From Closterium sp. NIES-65 (Eukaryota > Streptophyta > Zygnematophyceae > Desmidiales > Closteriaceae), in assembly GCA_948144175.1 (NCBI GenBank), contig CANXME010000236.1, positions 1 to 64,000 on the forward strand: a stretch of 64,000 nt of DNA, read 5' to 3'. Made by a program: the position numbers and the translations under genes. The notes beneath the pieces are model-generated. The model had not been told where the DNA came from, searched no databases, and saw only the letters and a program-made list of their open reading frames with translations. Of this stretch, positions 32,342-42,464 are shown in pieces; position 1 is the stretch's first letter; the number at the start of each line of letters is the position of its first letter.

Positions 32342-33640
32342 GAGGCACACGACGGAATTACCTCGGGACATTTTGGTGTAGAAAAAACGCGACGGCAACT
32401 ACAGCAGTATTACTATTGGCCGGAGCTGTTGAGCGACGTGCAGCAGCATGTGGGCTCATGCCCCACGTGTCAAGTGATGAAGAGCTCGAGGAAGCGGAAG
32501 GCGGGTCAATTGCAGCCGATACCACCGCCCGAGCGCGCCTGGCAGCAGGTTACCATAGACTTCGTCACAGGGTTACCTTCGAACCCTGGGGGTAACGACG
32601 CGGTGATGGTCATCGTTGACAGGTTGACGAAGATGGCACACTTCGCTGCGTGCAAAAAGTCGATCTCAGCCGAGGAGACCGCTCGTCTGTTCATCGCAGC
32701 CGTTGTTCGCCTACACGGGATACCAGCAGCGATTATCAGCGACAGGGACACGAAGTTCACCAGCAACTTCTGGAAGAACCTCTGGGAGCAGTTCGGAACC
32801 AGGCTACGGTTCAGTTCGTCGTACCACCCCGAGACCGACGGTCGAATGGAGCGGACGAATCAGACGATGGAGCAGTTGATTCGTGCCACGTGCGACGACC
32901 CCACGACTTGGGAGCAGCAGCTGCCGCTGATCGAGTTCGCGTACAACAATGCCACGTCAGCGACGACGCAGCAGTCCCCCTTCTACCTGAACTACGGGCA
33001 AAATCCTACAGTGCCCATGACGCCGAGTCCGGACAACCCAACACCACGCGCACAACAATTCGCCGAAATTCTGCAAGCTGCCCGCACCAGAGCCGCAGAA
33101 GCAATTAAAAAAGCAGACGTCATCGCTAAGCGCAAAGCTGACCGCCACCGCCGCCCAGTCACATACCAGTCAGGGGATTACGTATTGCTCGACACGCAAA
33201 ATCTGCGACTGCCCGACGTGCCAAAACTTCGACCGCACTACTATGGCCCATTCCAAATCAGCCACATGATTACGCCAATAATCGCGCACCTACTGTTACC
33301 AACCGACTGGTACATCAGCCCTTCGTTCCACGTCAGCTTGCTTCGCCCATTCATCCCAACCACAAGCCAACTGCCTCGCCACCGCCCGCCATCCATGACT
33401 CGCCCTGCATCAGAGCCGATCATTGAACCTGAAAAAATCCTGAGTCATCGGATTCGCCACCCCACGGGAATCAGGAGGATTGAATTCCTCGTTCGCTGGA
33501 AGGACCGCACGCCAACTGAAGATAGCTGGGTGCCCCTGGCCAACATTGAAAACCACCCTGCCCTGCAAGTGTACCTGAGGAGCCGGGGATTCCGCGATAT
33601 ACACGCACTTGTCAAAATTAGAAGGAAGAAAGAGGATTGA
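32342..33640 (+). CDS. gypsy integrase with C-terminal chromodomain
   Basis: Zinc-binding HHCC start (GHFGVEKTRRQL, CPTCQVMKSS), catalytic core (VTIDFVTGLP, VDRLTKMAHF, SDRDTKFTSNFW, SSYHPETDGRMERTNQ, IEFAYNNATSATTQQSPF), then a chromodomain at the end (EKILSHRI, IEFLVRWKDRTPTEDSWVPL). The open frame ends in VKIRRKKED, which comes from the LTR of the element inserted at 33610. Before that insertion the frame would have continued HAL-Ala-stop, read from 33605-33609 joined to 35169. Confidence 0.9.
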   Translation, partial: EAHDGITSGHFGVEKTRRQLQQYYYWPELLSDVQQHVGSCPTCQVMKSSRKRKAGQLQPIPPPERAWQQVTIDFVTGLPSNPGGNDAVMVIVDRLTKMAHFAACKKSISAEETARLFIAAVVRLHGIPAAIISDRDTKFTSNFWKNLWEQFGTRLRFSSSYHPETDGRMERTNQTMEQLIRATCDDPTTWEQQLPLIEFAYNNATSATTQQSPFYLNYGQNPTVPMTPSPDNPTPRAQQFAEILQAARTRAAEAIKKADVIAKRKADRHRRPVTYQSGDYVLLDTQNLRLPDVPKLRPHYYGPFQISHMITPIIAHLLLPTDWYISPSFHVSLLRPFIPTTSQLPRHRPPSMTRPASEPIIEPEKILSHRIRHPTGIRRIEFLVRWKDRTPTEDSWVPLANIENHPALQVYLRSRGFRDIHALVKIRRKKED

Positions 33641-33739
33641 ACTAGCAAGAATGAGGATACAAATAGCAAACCCTAGAAGGGTTGTACTCGCTGTAGAGCA
33701 CCCCACTACAGGCTAGAACAATGAGATAATATTCTGACA
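33610..33739 (-). repeat. 3' LTR of the non-autonomous element
   Basis: 130 bases; nearly the same as 35034-35163. Ends are TGTCAAAATTAG and AATATTCTGACA. Confidence 0.93.
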
Positions 33740-34383
33740 CACCCCCATAGCCAAAGTGGGGTGTAATCAGCAGAGCAGGCAAAGCAAAACAAGCTCAGGG
33801 TGGATCACAATGTCACCACACATTCTGAGCACAAGTTCAAGAAGAAATAGTTTAGAGTTTACAATTATAAGCAAAGCTAGTGGTAGTCACAACGGGCAAG
33901 TGAGGAGGAGGAGGGAGAGTGAGGGGAGAGGAGACAGGAGGCGACGGCTGAAGCTGCAGACACACGGGCAACAGGAGGCAGACTGGCACAGCGGCTACCG
34001 GACAGCGCCTGGACTACAGGAGTAACAGGCCCCGCGGCTCAAATAGCGGCGGACGGGCAACGGACCCACGGGCGGCTGGCACAGCTGGCTACGACTGGGC
34101 TACCGGGACAGCGCCCCGGACTACAGGTGCTGCTGACGACAAACTGGCAACCTCCGCTCATCCTCCCGCACACAGTCCCACCCCCCTGATACACACCCAC
34201 TGCTACACCACTAGCTCTACTCCCACACACCCCCCTTAAACCCTAAACCCAGTCTCCCACACAACCACCCCCCTCAGCGACAGCTGCAGCAGTGGGAGAC
34301 GAAGGAGGAGGAGAAAGGGAGGAAGGCACACCGACCACCCCCATACCCGCCACCCCACAGCTCGCCCCTCAGAAATGGGAGGG

Positions 34384-34975
34384 AGGGGGGGGGGGGGGGG
34401 GGTGTGGAGGAAAGGGCCCACCACGGACCTGATTGGAGGGCGGAGCCGCGACAAGGGGCGGGGCCGCAACGAGTGGCGGGGCCGCGACGGTCAGGGCGGG
34501 GCCGCGACGTAGGGCGGGACCGCGACAGGTAGGGCGGGGCCGCGAAGGTAGGGCGGGGCCGCAACGGTCGGGGCGGGGCCGCGACGTAGGGCGGGGCCGC
34601 TTCGAGGGGCGGGGCCGCGACACAGGGCGGGGCCGCGACGTAGGGCGGGGCCGCGACGAGGGGCGGGGCCGCGACGAGGGGCGGGGCCGCGACGGTCGGG
34701 CAGGGCCGCTTCGAGGGGCGGGGCCGCGACACAGGGCGGGGCCGCGACGTAGGGCGGGGCCGCGACGGTCGGGCAGGGCCGCGACGTAGGGCGGGGCCGT
34801 GACGTAGAGCAGACGCCCGCCGCGCGCCCCGGGGCGCACAGCGGGCAAAGAACCGCCGCGCGCCCCGGGGCGCACGGCGGGCAGAAAACCGCCGCGCGCC
34901 TCGGGGCGCACGGCGGGAAGGAAAAACCGCAGCGCGCCTAGGGGCGCACGGCGGGAAGGAAAGGTAGCAGCGGAA
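34384..34975 (-). repeat. Leader repeats of the non-autonomous element
   Basis: About twenty 17-19 base units of GACGTAGGGCGGGGCCGC type (34440-34805), then four units of about 38 bases starting CGCCGCGCGCCCCGGGG (34812-34970). A run of about 19 G lies at 34384-34402. Frames rich in RPRP or RAPRGARR are repeat artefacts. Confidence 0.9.
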
Positions 34976-35033
34976 GCGAGGTGGAAACCCACCCACAGGA
35001 TCGATCCAAAGGGATCGACCTGCTCTGATAGCA

Positions 35034-35163
35034 TGTCAAAATTAGAAGTAAGAAAGAGGATTGAACTAGCAAGAATGAGGATACAAATAGCAAACCCTAG
35101 AAGGGTTGTACTCGCTGTAGAGCACCCCACTACAGGCTAGAACAATGAGATAATATTCTGACA
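35034..35163 (-). repeat. 5' LTR of the non-autonomous element
   Basis: 130 bases. The primer site lies just inside, at about 35013-35033 on the minus strand. Confidence 0.93.
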
Positions 35164-35192
35164 GCACTCGCGTAGCGGAGGGGGCTTTTTGA

Positions 35193-35219
35193 GGGGGGGG
35201 GGGGGGGGGGGGGGGGGGG
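35193..35219. repeat. Poly-G polypurine tract of the gypsy element
   Basis: 27 consecutive G just before the 3' LTR (35223). The minus-strand relative has a shorter GGGGAGGGGGG tract in the same place, so the polypurine tract has expanded. Confidence 0.85.
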
Positions 35220-35222
35220 TAG

Positions 35223-35549
35223 TGTAAGGAATTTTCTCGGCATTCCTTACAGAGCCCGACTACATCGCGTACAGCAACAACCGTTGTTCGCCCGTTACTG
35301 CTAACGGAACTTCGCCAACTTCGCGCGCACTGTTTTGCCAAACCTCGCACTGCTGGCCCGGCCGTGTCGGCCTACGCTTCGGGACTAGCCCGAGCCTCGC
35401 TGCCAGCATAGCACTAGCTAGCTCGCACGCACCGCGTTACAGTTTGCATGTTTCGCGTATAAATGTTCGCTCATGCCTTCGCTCACATCTTTGTACTCGT
35501 TTGACACCTTGTGCAATTCTCGCTACTTCGATTCATTGCACCCGTAACA
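35223..35549 (+). repeat. 3' LTR of the plus-strand gypsy
   Basis: 327 bases, TGTAAGG...CGTAACA, related to both the truncated 5' LTR (21031-21243) and the LTRs of the minus-strand element. TATAAAT at 35458-35464. Confidence 0.93.
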
Positions 35550-36087
35550 CTGTTAAAGAGTCGACTATGATTCGGCCACCTCGTCGCTGTTCGCGAAAAA
35601 TATGATGACCATTAAGTCGTCTAAAATTCGGCCACACCCTATTTTCGGAATTGTGTGGCGATTTAAAACCCGCGTGTCAAGAAAGCCAAAAGTGGTTCAT
35701 CCTTCCTAAGGCTGGTTGGGTGTTACCCGGTTTCCAGCGGAGGCAACTTTTCAAACACCAAACCTGGTCGCGAACATTCAACAAATGAGAACACTGTAGC
35801 AGCGACAAGAGTCCAGTTCAATCTCATCGCACGGTACTATCGCCCAACACCAACCTCCGTATACATGAGGCACACAGGCAAGAGAAACTTGTCCCAAAAA
35901 CGCCAGTGATTAGTCTCGAGATTAGGACCCACTATTAGACGCGCGCAACCCGCCTACTAGCCAACTTACCTACTTTCGGGCGCTCACAAATCTCGAAATA
36001 CAAAAGGTAGGGATATGCGAAAGTCGCGGAAACCAACATTGCCGGAAATATAGGCTTGCGTGGTGACATTAGCATACCGATGGCCAC

Positions 36088-36315
36088 GATTTGACCTGCA
36101 GAGCAATGCGACGTCGCATTTCGGTTACGATTTGCATAGCAGGACAATGCGGCGGCCCCATTTTGGTCACGATGTGCCCTGCAAAGCAATCCGCGTCGCA
36201 TTTAGGGTACGATCAGACTTGCAGGGCAACGCGACGGCGCCCTTAGGACACGATTTGCCCTGCAGGGCAACGCGACGGCGCCCTTAGGTCACAGTTTGCC
36301 CTGCCTCGCAACGCG
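36088..36315. repeat. 41-base tandem repeat
   Basis: About six units of GATTTGCCCTGCAGGGCAAC followed by GCGACGGCGCCCTTAGGTCAC. Each contains the inverted motif TTGCCCTGCAGGGCAA in the best-conserved copies. Confidence 0.85.
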
Positions 36316-36390
36316 ACCTACGGGCAGGCGGAGGTGCATGGGCAGGGAGGACCGCGTGGGCAGGGAAAAGCACCTGGCTCACGTCCGCCT

Positions 36391-36545
36391 CTCTCACCCT
36401 CCGCCTGTCACACCCTTCGCCTCTCACACCCTCAGCCTCTCACACCCTCCGCCTCTCACACCCTCCGCCTCTCACACCCTCCGCCTCTCACACCCTGCGC
36501 ATCTCACCCCCTCCGCGTCTCACCACCTCGGCATCTCACCCCCTC
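36391..36545. repeat. 15-base CTCACACCCTCCGCC tandem repeat
   Basis: About ten copies, with a looser continuation of CTCACTCACC-type motifs to about 36660. Confidence 0.85.
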
Positions 36546-37789
36546 CGCACGCGTCCTCTCACTCACGTGCCCTCTCATTCACCTCTGCCACTCACTCACC
36601 GCTGCCTCTCACTCACCTCTGTTTCCCACACACCTCCACCACCCACTTACCACTGCCTCACACTCCCCTCCGTCCCCTCATAACCCCCCCCATCCTACTC
36701 AGCAACTTGTTCTCACTCCTTCTGCTCGTACTTTATCACTCCTCCCCTGTGTACCCTTCATCTCTCCCCACATGGCAGTTTGTGGTTGCAGCATTGGCAA
36801 AAGTACAATCATGGGGAGATGCATTGGCAGGGGGCGTAGCTTGGGCATGGGGAGATGCATCGGCAGGGGGGGTAGCGGGGGCTTGGGGAGATACACTCAT
36901 TACTGCCACCCACTCACATCTGCCTCTCACTCCCCCACGCCAACCACTGCCCTACCCCGCCCACATCCTTCCGCCACTCACTCACTATCCGCCTCTTCTT
37001 TGACTTGACATTACTCACCCACCTCTTCTTCTCCCCCCTATGGCAGCTTGTGTGTGCAGCATTTCAAATTGGTAAGTTGGTGATTGTATTGCATGAATAT
37101 CACCTAATGTGATATTCTAGTTAAGGGTCAAGTGTGAGATAATTCTGCCCGCATTAATTTGTGATTTGTTTTTAATTGATATAACAGTTTTTATCAACCA
37201 AAGACAAATTGGGGCGCCGTCACCATGTGTTGAGTTGAGATTAAGCATTGCTATGAAAGTAATTAACAATGTCAGCAATACTTACAGAAGTTTGTAATAA
37301 ATATAGTTTCCTAAGCCCAACTACCATCATTACACTACTGCAACATTTCCGCTCTTGGCTTGGGGTACCGTCCGATGTGCGATACTCTGTCGCAACTCTG
37401 GGTTTGTGCGATACTCAGATAGGCTCAGGTAACACCCACGAACTCGACTCCTCTCGCTGACTCTCGCATTCAATATCGGCAACCTCTCGGTTCGCGGGCC
37501 AATCCAGGCACTAACCCCAATCAACCTTCCTAACCTTGAAAATTGTGGCCTGCGGGTACGCCCTAACATTTCAACATCGCTTCGAAAATCAAATTTCACC
37601 ATCCAACAACAGCACGACTTTCACATGGCACACAGGATTCCTGCTTGCACGAACTAGTGCTACAATTGAGGTGATTTTTTCTTGCCGTTGGCTGAGAAAA
37701 CTCGCGCGCTTTTGCGGACGGCTTGGTTTCCCGCGTGACCTCTGCGCGTAATAGGTTTGCGAACGTGACTTCTCTGCGCGGGTGGCGTC

Positions 37790-40700
37790 ATGGCTGAGCC
37801 GGAACGGGTCCGCCTTCCCGCGCGGTCCACCCGCGGAAAACGGTGAGCCGTCATGGGGAAGAGGTAGGAACGTGGGTTGCTTACTGCTGTAACGAGGGAG
37901 CACCCAGCTCGTTGTTGGGTCGCAGGGAGTTTTTGAGAATTCTCAAAAACTCCCTGCAACGTGAGTTGCTTACTGCTGTAACTAGGTAGCAGCCAGCTCG
38001 TTGTTGGGCTAAGAGAACTACGAGGCGCAGATGAGAAATCCTTGTCCTGACTCCGTCATCCCTCTCTCAAGTGGCGCCTTTTCCTTTTCCTTTCCCTTCC
38101 CTCTTCCCCCTTTCCTTCATTCCTCCACTCCTGTCCCCTTTCCTCACAATCATATTTGCGGTTTCCCCTATCCCCCAACTGCTTGCGCCAATCAGAGTGT
38201 CGGAGCTGGTGGGGGAGGATCTAGACGCGGATGAGGAGTTTTGGAATCAGAAGGCTTTCCAGGAGGTGAGCTGGCATGCTGACGTGGATCTGTTGACTCA
38301 AAAGACCGCTGGTGGTGGGAGGAGGGAGGGGGGGGGAGGGGGGTTGAAGGATCTAGACGCGGGTGAGGAGTTTTTGAATCAAAAGGCCTTTCAAGAGGTA
38401 AGTGGGACTGCTCACGTCGATTTTGAAGTTTCAGTCATTAGTTGGGTAAATGGCCTGCTGACGTGGATTTCAGCTACCAATGATGAGATTTGTGAGTGAG
38501 TCTGCTGACCTGGATTTTAACCACTTGTTATGAGTTCGGTAGGTACGGTGGATGGGTACATGGACGTGCTCTCTGACGTGGTCTGTAAATCTACATGACA
38601 ATCCTGTTTTACATGTATGTATCCACAGGAAGCAGAGGATGCAGAGAATGCGATGGAGAGTGAGGTGGAGGATGACGTTTTTCGAATGTGTGAAGTACAT
38701 GTACTCGTTTTACATGAGTGTATGTGATGTTGACATACCACAGGAAGCAGAGGATGCAGAGTATGAAATGGAGAGCGAGGAGGAGGACGGTTAAATGTGT
38801 GGAAAACCACTTATCTGTTTTACCGTACATATATGATTTGATTGTGATAATGATAACACAGGAGGCAGAGGATGCAGAGTATGCGATGGAGGGCGAGGTG
38901 GAGGAGGACGTTTTTCGAATGTGTGAAATACATGTACTTGTTTTACATGTGTATATGTGTACATGTGCATGTGTATATGTGATGTTGACATACCACAGGA
39001 AGCAGAGGATGTGGAGTATGCAACGGAGGGCGAGGTGGATGAGGACGTTTTCGACAGCGACTTTGATGACGACGTGAGCATGATGGGTGTGATGACGTGA
39101 GCATGATGGGTGTGATGTGACGTGAGCGACTTGTTATAGGAAAACCTCCTTCTCACACATGCCTCTTTGTCGCACAATTTACATGGTTTCTCACCACCTT
39201 GATAATCACACCATGTTTCGCACTCCTCTGTTTTTTTCTTTCTCTCTGATCTTGCATATGTGTATGCGCGTGACAGGAGCCAGAAAACGAGGAGGAGGAG
39301 CCTGGAGCAGAGGTGAAAGAAAGGTCTGCCTCTCCCGTTATCCTCTCTCCTGCCGCATCCCCTCCCTCGTCTCTCTTCCCATGTTCCTTCCTTTCCATGC
39401 CTCTTTCCCTTTCCCTTTCCGCACATTTTCCCCCATATCATCCATCTCCGAGACACCAGTACCCAAGCCCTTACCTCAAACCTTGATTTCTTTCACTCTC
39501 GTTCATCATGTTTCTTCATCAGTTGTTCTCTCTTCACCTGCCCCACCAGCCCCACCTGCCCCACCTGCCCCACCTGCCCCACCAGGCCTACCAGGCGCCG
39601 TCTCCTGCCTCCTGGCACAAAGAAAAAGCTCAAGAAGCCAAAAAAATCAAACTCCATGGTCAATAGCAACTCTCACCTCTCCCTTCTCTCCTAACCTGTC
39701 TCTCGTCGTCTGCCCCACCAGGTCTACCAAGCGCCGTCTCCTGCCTCCTGGCACCAAGAAAGAAACCAAGGAAGGAGTCTGCAAAGAGGGCGAAGAAGGG
39801 CCTCCTTCATTTCCCCTCATCCTCTCCTTGCCTGCCCCACCTGCCCCACCTGCCCCACTCACCTGCCCCGCCTGCCCCACCTGCCCCACCTTCCCCACTC
39901 ACCTGCCCCACCTGCCCCACTCACCTGCCCCACCTGCCCCACTCACCTGCCCCACCAGGCCTACCAAGCGCCGTCTCCTGCCTCCCGGCACCAAGAAACT
40001 TTCCAAAAAGCCTAAGAAACCTGCTAAGGCAGCAAAGAAGGGCGTTGGTGGAAGGACGCTTGTTGCAGAGAAGGGGAAAGCGAGCGGAAGGGTTGACGGG
40101 GAGGCGACAGGTGATGGGGCGGAGGCGGAGAAGGGGAAGAGTAAAGCTGGGAGGAGGAGTGGCGTGGGAAAGAGTAGGCAGAGACGTGAGTTGGCTCTTC
40201 TGGGAGTGGGGCGAGTGAAATGGGAAGGGGCGGAGGGAGGTGAGGGAGAGGAGAGAGAGGAGCGAGAGGAAGGAGAGGAGGGAGAGGAGGGAGAGGAGCT
40301 TATTGGTGATGCGACAGTAGATCTGACAGACGAAAATTGCGGGGGAGGGGGAGGAGGGAGAGAGGGAGGGCGGGAGGGAGGGAGGAGGGATGGAGAGGAG
40401 GAAGTCAAGGAGGACAGCGGTGGTGGTGAGGGACATGGAGAGGCAGGCTTTGAGGGCAGCGAGGGAGGGGGTACCCAAGGCGGTGAGAAAGAGGAAGGAG
40501 GGCGAGCGGCGGTGGACACAAGAAGAGATGCTTCTAGAGGCTGCACAGACAGGTACGGTGCGGTTCAGGGGCGGTGCGGTGCGGTTCAGGGGGGTGGGCA
40601 GTGGTTACAGCCTTGGGCATATTACTTGAGCGCAGGTAAGGCTGTAGGGGCTCTGAGGGCTGCGAGGGAGGGGGCGAGCGGTGGTGGACGCAGGAGGAAA

Positions 40701-42404
40701 TGCTTCTGGAGGCGGCACAGGCAGGTGGGTTGCAGTTGAGAGCTTTTTCCATGGCTGAGAGGTGCGCGTGCGAGGCGGTGAGGAAGGTTAAGGAAGGCCT
40801 GCGGCGGTGGACACAGGAGGAGATGCTTCTCGAGGCTGCACAGACAGGAAGGTGGGGTGGGGTGGGGTGCGGTTCAGGGGGTGGGTGCAGGTGGATTCGG
40901 GGTTCAGGGCTTTTGATATGAGCTTGAGATGGGCCACAGAGGTACTAGCAAAGGAAGGTGCAGTTAAGTCGGTGAGGCTAATTGCATGCATGGCTGTCCG
41001 TGCTTGCTCACTCTCCTTGTGCCCTATCACGCCCATTGCAGAGGTTCTGAACCGGGAAGCGTTGGGAGTGATGCTGGGGGAGGGAGGAGGAGGTGAAGAG
41101 GAAGGCTGTGGTGGAGAAGGGGGGATGCATGGGGCCTCCTCTTATCCAGATTCGTCCCATTCCCCTTCTCCCGCATCATTGTTCCACTGACAACCCGTAT
41201 TTTGAGGCGCCTCAAAAGTCGTCCCATTCCCTTCTCCCGCATCATTGTTCCACTGACAACCCATCACAGAGATTCTGGTGTGTTTTGAGTCGACTCAAAA
41301 CACACCTTCTCCCGCATCATTGTTCCACTGACAACCCATCACAGAGATTCTAAACCGAGAGGCCCTGGCAGTGATGCTGGCGAGGGAGGAGGAGGTGAAG
41401 CGGAAGGCCGTTGTGGAAAAGGCAATCTTTGGTGGGCCGCAGATCCGATTCCACTCCAAGGACGGTGAGATCAAATCAAATCTTATTCCAGAAAGGCATT
41501 CTGTTGTTGAATAGCAGATTGATTCCACCCGAAGGGCAGTGCAAGCAACCACTCTCCCCCCCCCCCCTCCCCCTTCCCCACCCACCTCCCGCTTTCCCTT
41601 CCCCACACACCCTCCTCTTCCCCCCCCTTCTTCCGCCCCCCCTGGACCCAACCGAATTCCCTTGACAGGGAAGAACACCCTTGAGTTTACCAAAGTGGCG
41701 GCTGTTCTTGAGGTGCCTCAAAACTCCCCCTCCTTCTCCCTCCCTCCCACCCTTTCCTCTTCTACCGGACCTTATTAATTCAACTTCACAGGGAAGAACA
41801 CCCTGGAGTTCACCAAAGTGGCGGCTGTTCCTCCAGAGATCAACGCAAAGGCGCCTTCCTGTACGTCCCCACTAGCAACCCCCCCCCCCAACGGCTTTTG
41901 GAGTGACTTTTTTGAGTCACCTCAGAAGTCACCTTTTGAGTCGAATCAAAAGTCCCCTCCAGAGATAAAACGCAAGAGCGCCTTTCTGTACGTCCCCACT
42001 AGCAACTCTTTCTCAGCGGCTCCTGTTCCTTCTGTGCCTTTACCTTATGAGCAATTTTTTTGGCCCTAAAGGCACATTCACATATGCTCACTCTTACACC
42101 TCTCCAAAATCAGCCATATAATGGCTTTTAGTCGCAATCAATTGTTTCTTTGAAGTTGAAATGGTCTCTTTATCCACCATGTTTATGTTGCCTTTGAGCG
42201 TTCCCTCACACCAATGAGCTTCGTTCCCATCCCACTACCCTCCCACTGTTCTTTTGCGAACCCTCCGCAATCTTTTGGCCTTCATTTCTGTTCCCTCCTT
42301 CCTCTTCCTGCAGACCCTGCCAAGCCCACTTGTGTGATCACAGGTCTACCAGCAAAGTACGTTTCCACTACTCTTCTCTACACCACCTCCTACTGCTGCT
42401 GCTG

Positions 42405-42464
<60 letters not shown>

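Larger units (their letters stand above)
33610..35163 (-). mobile_element. Non-autonomous copia-type LTR element nested in the gypsy
   Basis: 1,554 bases with 130-base LTRs at both ends (33610-33739 and 35034-35163; TGTCA...TGACA) and 5-base target duplication GCACT (33605-33609 and 35164-35168). Carries no gag or pol. Its primer site (minus strand TGCTATCAGAGCAGGTC), purine tract, GC-rich leader and 3' noncoding segment all resemble the copia element at 22982-30530. It therefore looks like a deletion derivative of that lineage, probably moved by the autonomous copy's proteins. Confidence 0.92.
21031..35549 (+). mobile_element. Ty3/gypsy chromovirus with two nested copia insertions
   Basis: Host element of about 5.4 kb once the two insertions (22977-30530 and 33610-35168) are set aside. 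It runs from a truncated 5' LTR through gag, protease, RT/RNase H and integrase with a C-terminal chromodomain to a complete 3' LTR. The order and chromodomain place it among chromoviruses. Frames are interrupted by stops and shifts as well as by the insertions. Confidence 0.95.
35550..37789. other. Intergenic region between the gypsy element and VPS72
   Basis: No gene recognised. GAGTCGACTA at 35558-35567 lies 8 bases past the LTR. Two tandem repeats are listed separately. The stretch 37020-37300 is AT-richer than its surroundings and featureless. Confidence 0.5.

Noticed and set aside
39500..39960. Coding role for the CCCCACCTG repeats before VPS72 exon 5
   Set aside because: They lie in the intron between exon 4 and exon 5, among start copies of exon 5, and run through splice sites; treated as noncoding.
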